A stretch of DNA of 64,000 nt from Streptomyces sp. NBC_01294 (GTDB taxonomy: Bacteria > Actinomycetota > Actinomycetes > Streptomycetales > Streptomycetaceae), in the NCBI RefSeq assembly GCF_035917235.1, contig NZ_CP108423.1:2168501-2232500 (forward strand), written 5' to 3'. Made by a program: the position numbers and the translations under genes. How positions within the stretch are numbered: position 1 is the first letter of the stretch; the number at the start of each line of letters is the position of its first letter. This document shows, piece by piece, positions 60,664 through 64,000 of the stretch. Under the pieces are notes generated by a model. It had not been told where the DNA came from, did no database searches, and worked only from the letters and a program-made list of their open reading frames with translations.

Positions 60664-60669
60664 TAGCCT
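60664..60669 (+). promoter_or_regulatory. -10 element of the DinB-like gene (leaderless)
   Basis: TAGCCT ends 8 bp before the ATG at 60678, without a ribosome-binding sequence. Confidence 0.55.
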
Positions 60670-60677
60670 CGGCGCCC

Positions 60678-61190
60678 ATGCCGACCCCCCGGATCCGCCC
60701 CGATTACACCGCCGACGAACGCACCCAGCTCCTGGGCTGGCTCGACATGCAGCGTTCGATCATCCATTGGAAGTGCGAGGGCCTCTCCGACGAGGACGCC
60801 CACCGCCCCGTCCTGCCGTCCTCGCCCCTGATGACGGCCGCGGGACTCGTCTCCCACATGCGCTGGGTCGAGCACTGCTGGTTCGACGTGATTCTGTTGA
60901 ACCGCCCGACCGACACCAACCCCCAGTTCGGGGACGTGGAGGACGCGGACATGAAGGTGGAGGGCATCCCCCTGCGCCGGCTCCTGGACGAGTACGACCG
61001 CCAGTGCGCGACGTCGAACGAGATACTCGCGACCCTCTCGCTGGACGACACCGGCCTCAACCAGGAGTTCAAGGCCGGCGCCGCCTCCGTACGCTGGGTC
61101 CTGCTCCACATGATCGAGGAAACGGCCCGCCACGCCGGCCACCTGGACGCGGTCCGCGAACTCGTGGACGGCGAGAAGGGCTACTACTGA
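60678..61190 (+). CDS. DinB/DUF664-family protein
   Basis: 170-aa four-helix-bundle protein of the DinB superfamily (DUF664). The metal-ligand His pattern is visible: H at VSHMRWVEHCWFD and the C-terminal MIEETARHAGHLDAVREL. Family members include thiol-dependent S-transferases using mycothiol or bacillithiol. A mycothiol-dependent role is possible in this organism but unproven. It lies just before the rRNA operon, convergent to it. Confidence 0.87.
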   Translation: MPTPRIRPDYTADERTQLLGWLDMQRSIIHWKCEGLSDEDAHRPVLPSSPLMTAAGLVSHMRWVEHCWFDVILLNRPTDTNPQFGDVEDADMKVEGIPLRRLLDEYDRQCATSNEILATLSLDDTGLNQEFKAGAASVRWVLLHMIEETARHAGHLDAVRELVDGEKGYY

Positions 61191-61229
61191 GCCCTGCCGA
61201 GCCCGCCTGAAACCGACCCGGAACGCAAA

Positions 61230-61257
61230 AAGGCCCCCGCCAAATGGCGGGGGCCTT
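61230..61257. terminator. Bidirectional terminator
   Basis: Arms AAGGCCCCCGCCA and TGGCGGGGGCCTT, 13 bp, 2-nt loop, with T-rich tracts on both sides. On the minus strand a run of five T follows, a classical terminator for the rRNA-tRNA transcript. It also ends the DinB gene on the plus strand. Confidence 0.92.
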
Positions 61258-61266
61258 CTTTATTGG

Positions 61267-61339
61267 AGCCCTTTAACGGAATCGAACCGTTGACCTTCTC
61301 CTTACCATGGAGACGCTCTACCGACTGAGCTAAAAGGGC
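61267..61339 (-). tRNA. tRNA-Thr (GGT anticodon)
   Basis: 73 nt, full cloverleaf on the minus strand. The acceptor arms are GCCCTTT/AAAGGGC, the D stem GCTC/GAGC, the anticodon stem TCTCC/GGAGA with loop ATGGTAA (anticodon GGT), and the T arm AACGG-TTCGATT-CCGTT. CCA is not encoded. It starts about 5 bp after the 5S gene, so it is probably cut from the rRNA precursor. Confidence 0.96.
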
Positions 61340-61344
61340 GGGTT

Positions 61345-61461
61345 GTTCGGCGGCGTCCTACTCTCCCACAGGGTCCCCCCTGCAGTACCATCGGCGCTGA
61401 AAGGCTTAGCTTCCGGGTTCGGAATGTAACCGGGCGTTTCCCTAACGCTATGACCACCGAA
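61345..61461 (-). rRNA. rrf: 5S ribosomal RNA
   Basis: About 117 nt on the minus strand, from TTTCGGTGGTCATAGCG to GTAGGACGCCGCCGAAC. The terminal helix, the CCGAACCCGGAAGCTAAGCC core and the TGGTACTGCAGG arm typical of actinomycete 5S rRNA are present. Ends are accurate to a few bases. Confidence 0.96.
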
Positions 61462-61539
61462 ACACTATGAAATTTGAACGCTGGCATGAACACAGCTGTT
61501 CGTTATTTCAGAACTAACACAGTGGACGCGAGCAACTGA

Positions 61540-64000
<2,461 letters not shown>

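Noticed and set aside
61191..61340. Integration site at tRNA-Thr
   Set aside because: No integrase gene or duplicated tRNA 3' end was seen inside the window.

Overview
The window comes from a high-GC actinomycete, almost certainly a Streptomyces. The evidence is the codon bias, the frequent GTG starts, leaderless promoters, Tat and lipoprotein signals, and Streptomyces-type neighbourhoods: gluABCD, recA-recX, lhr/nei, rimO-pgsA-cinA-clgR, ftsK, and the osmoadaptation genes osaA/osaB/osaC. It ends inside an rRNA operon (23S-5S-tRNA-Thr, minus strand).

Layout. 1-949: 3' part of a TAXI-type solute-binding protein. 976-11418: a sugar locus that reads as an N-glycan utilisation module. It has a ROK kinase, a LacI regulator and a GH38 alpha-mannosidase on the minus strand, and a GH5-like enzyme and a Tat-exported GH85 endo-beta-N-acetylglucosaminidase on the plus strand. 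Two palindromic LacI-type operators lie between the divergent arms. 11439-13577: an OmpR-type two-component system. 13890-17290: a glutamate-type ABC transporter. 17476-20218: a flavin monooxygenase, then a cysteine-rich leader peptide followed by cysteine dioxygenase and rhodanese. 20365-22050: recX and recA with an SOS box.

22362-27824 is an accessory stretch: a secreted ricin-type lectin, a secreted NlpC/P60-like protein, an unusual HTH-transmembrane-ricin fusion, a GH43-type hydrolase and a PLP decarboxylase. 28020-36204: an LD-carboxypeptidase, an HTH/Clp_N protein, an AI-2E-type permease, DUF3046, a cyclase-fold protein, azlCD, a TetR/DUF1772 pair, a DUF4267 protein and an AraC regulator. 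36295-44403: Lhr helicase, a lipoprotein, a Nei-type glycosylase, an SDR, a small membrane protein and ClgR. 44513-60635: cinA, pgsA, rimO, a RodZ-like protein, ftsK, osaB and osaA (with ten tandem 276-bp HAMP-type repeats), and divergent osaC. 60678-61190: a DinB-like protein. Then come a bidirectional terminator, tRNA-Thr(GGT), 5S rRNA and partial 23S rRNA.

How the genes work together. In the sugar locus, a secreted endoglycosidase would free oligomannose from glycoproteins. Cytoplasmic GH38 and GH5 enzymes would trim it and the ROK kinase would phosphorylate the product, all under the LacI repressor; no transporter for it is visible. The cysteine leader suggests attenuation control of cysteine oxidation. 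The osa genes form the known osmotic-stress signalling set.

Most promising for novelty: the HTH-TM-ricin fusion with its neighbouring secreted lectin and NlpC/P60 protein; the N-glycan locus with its operator pair; and the cysteine leader peptide before a catabolic cysteine dioxygenase gene. I saw no CRISPR array, transposase, integrase or biosynthetic gene cluster.
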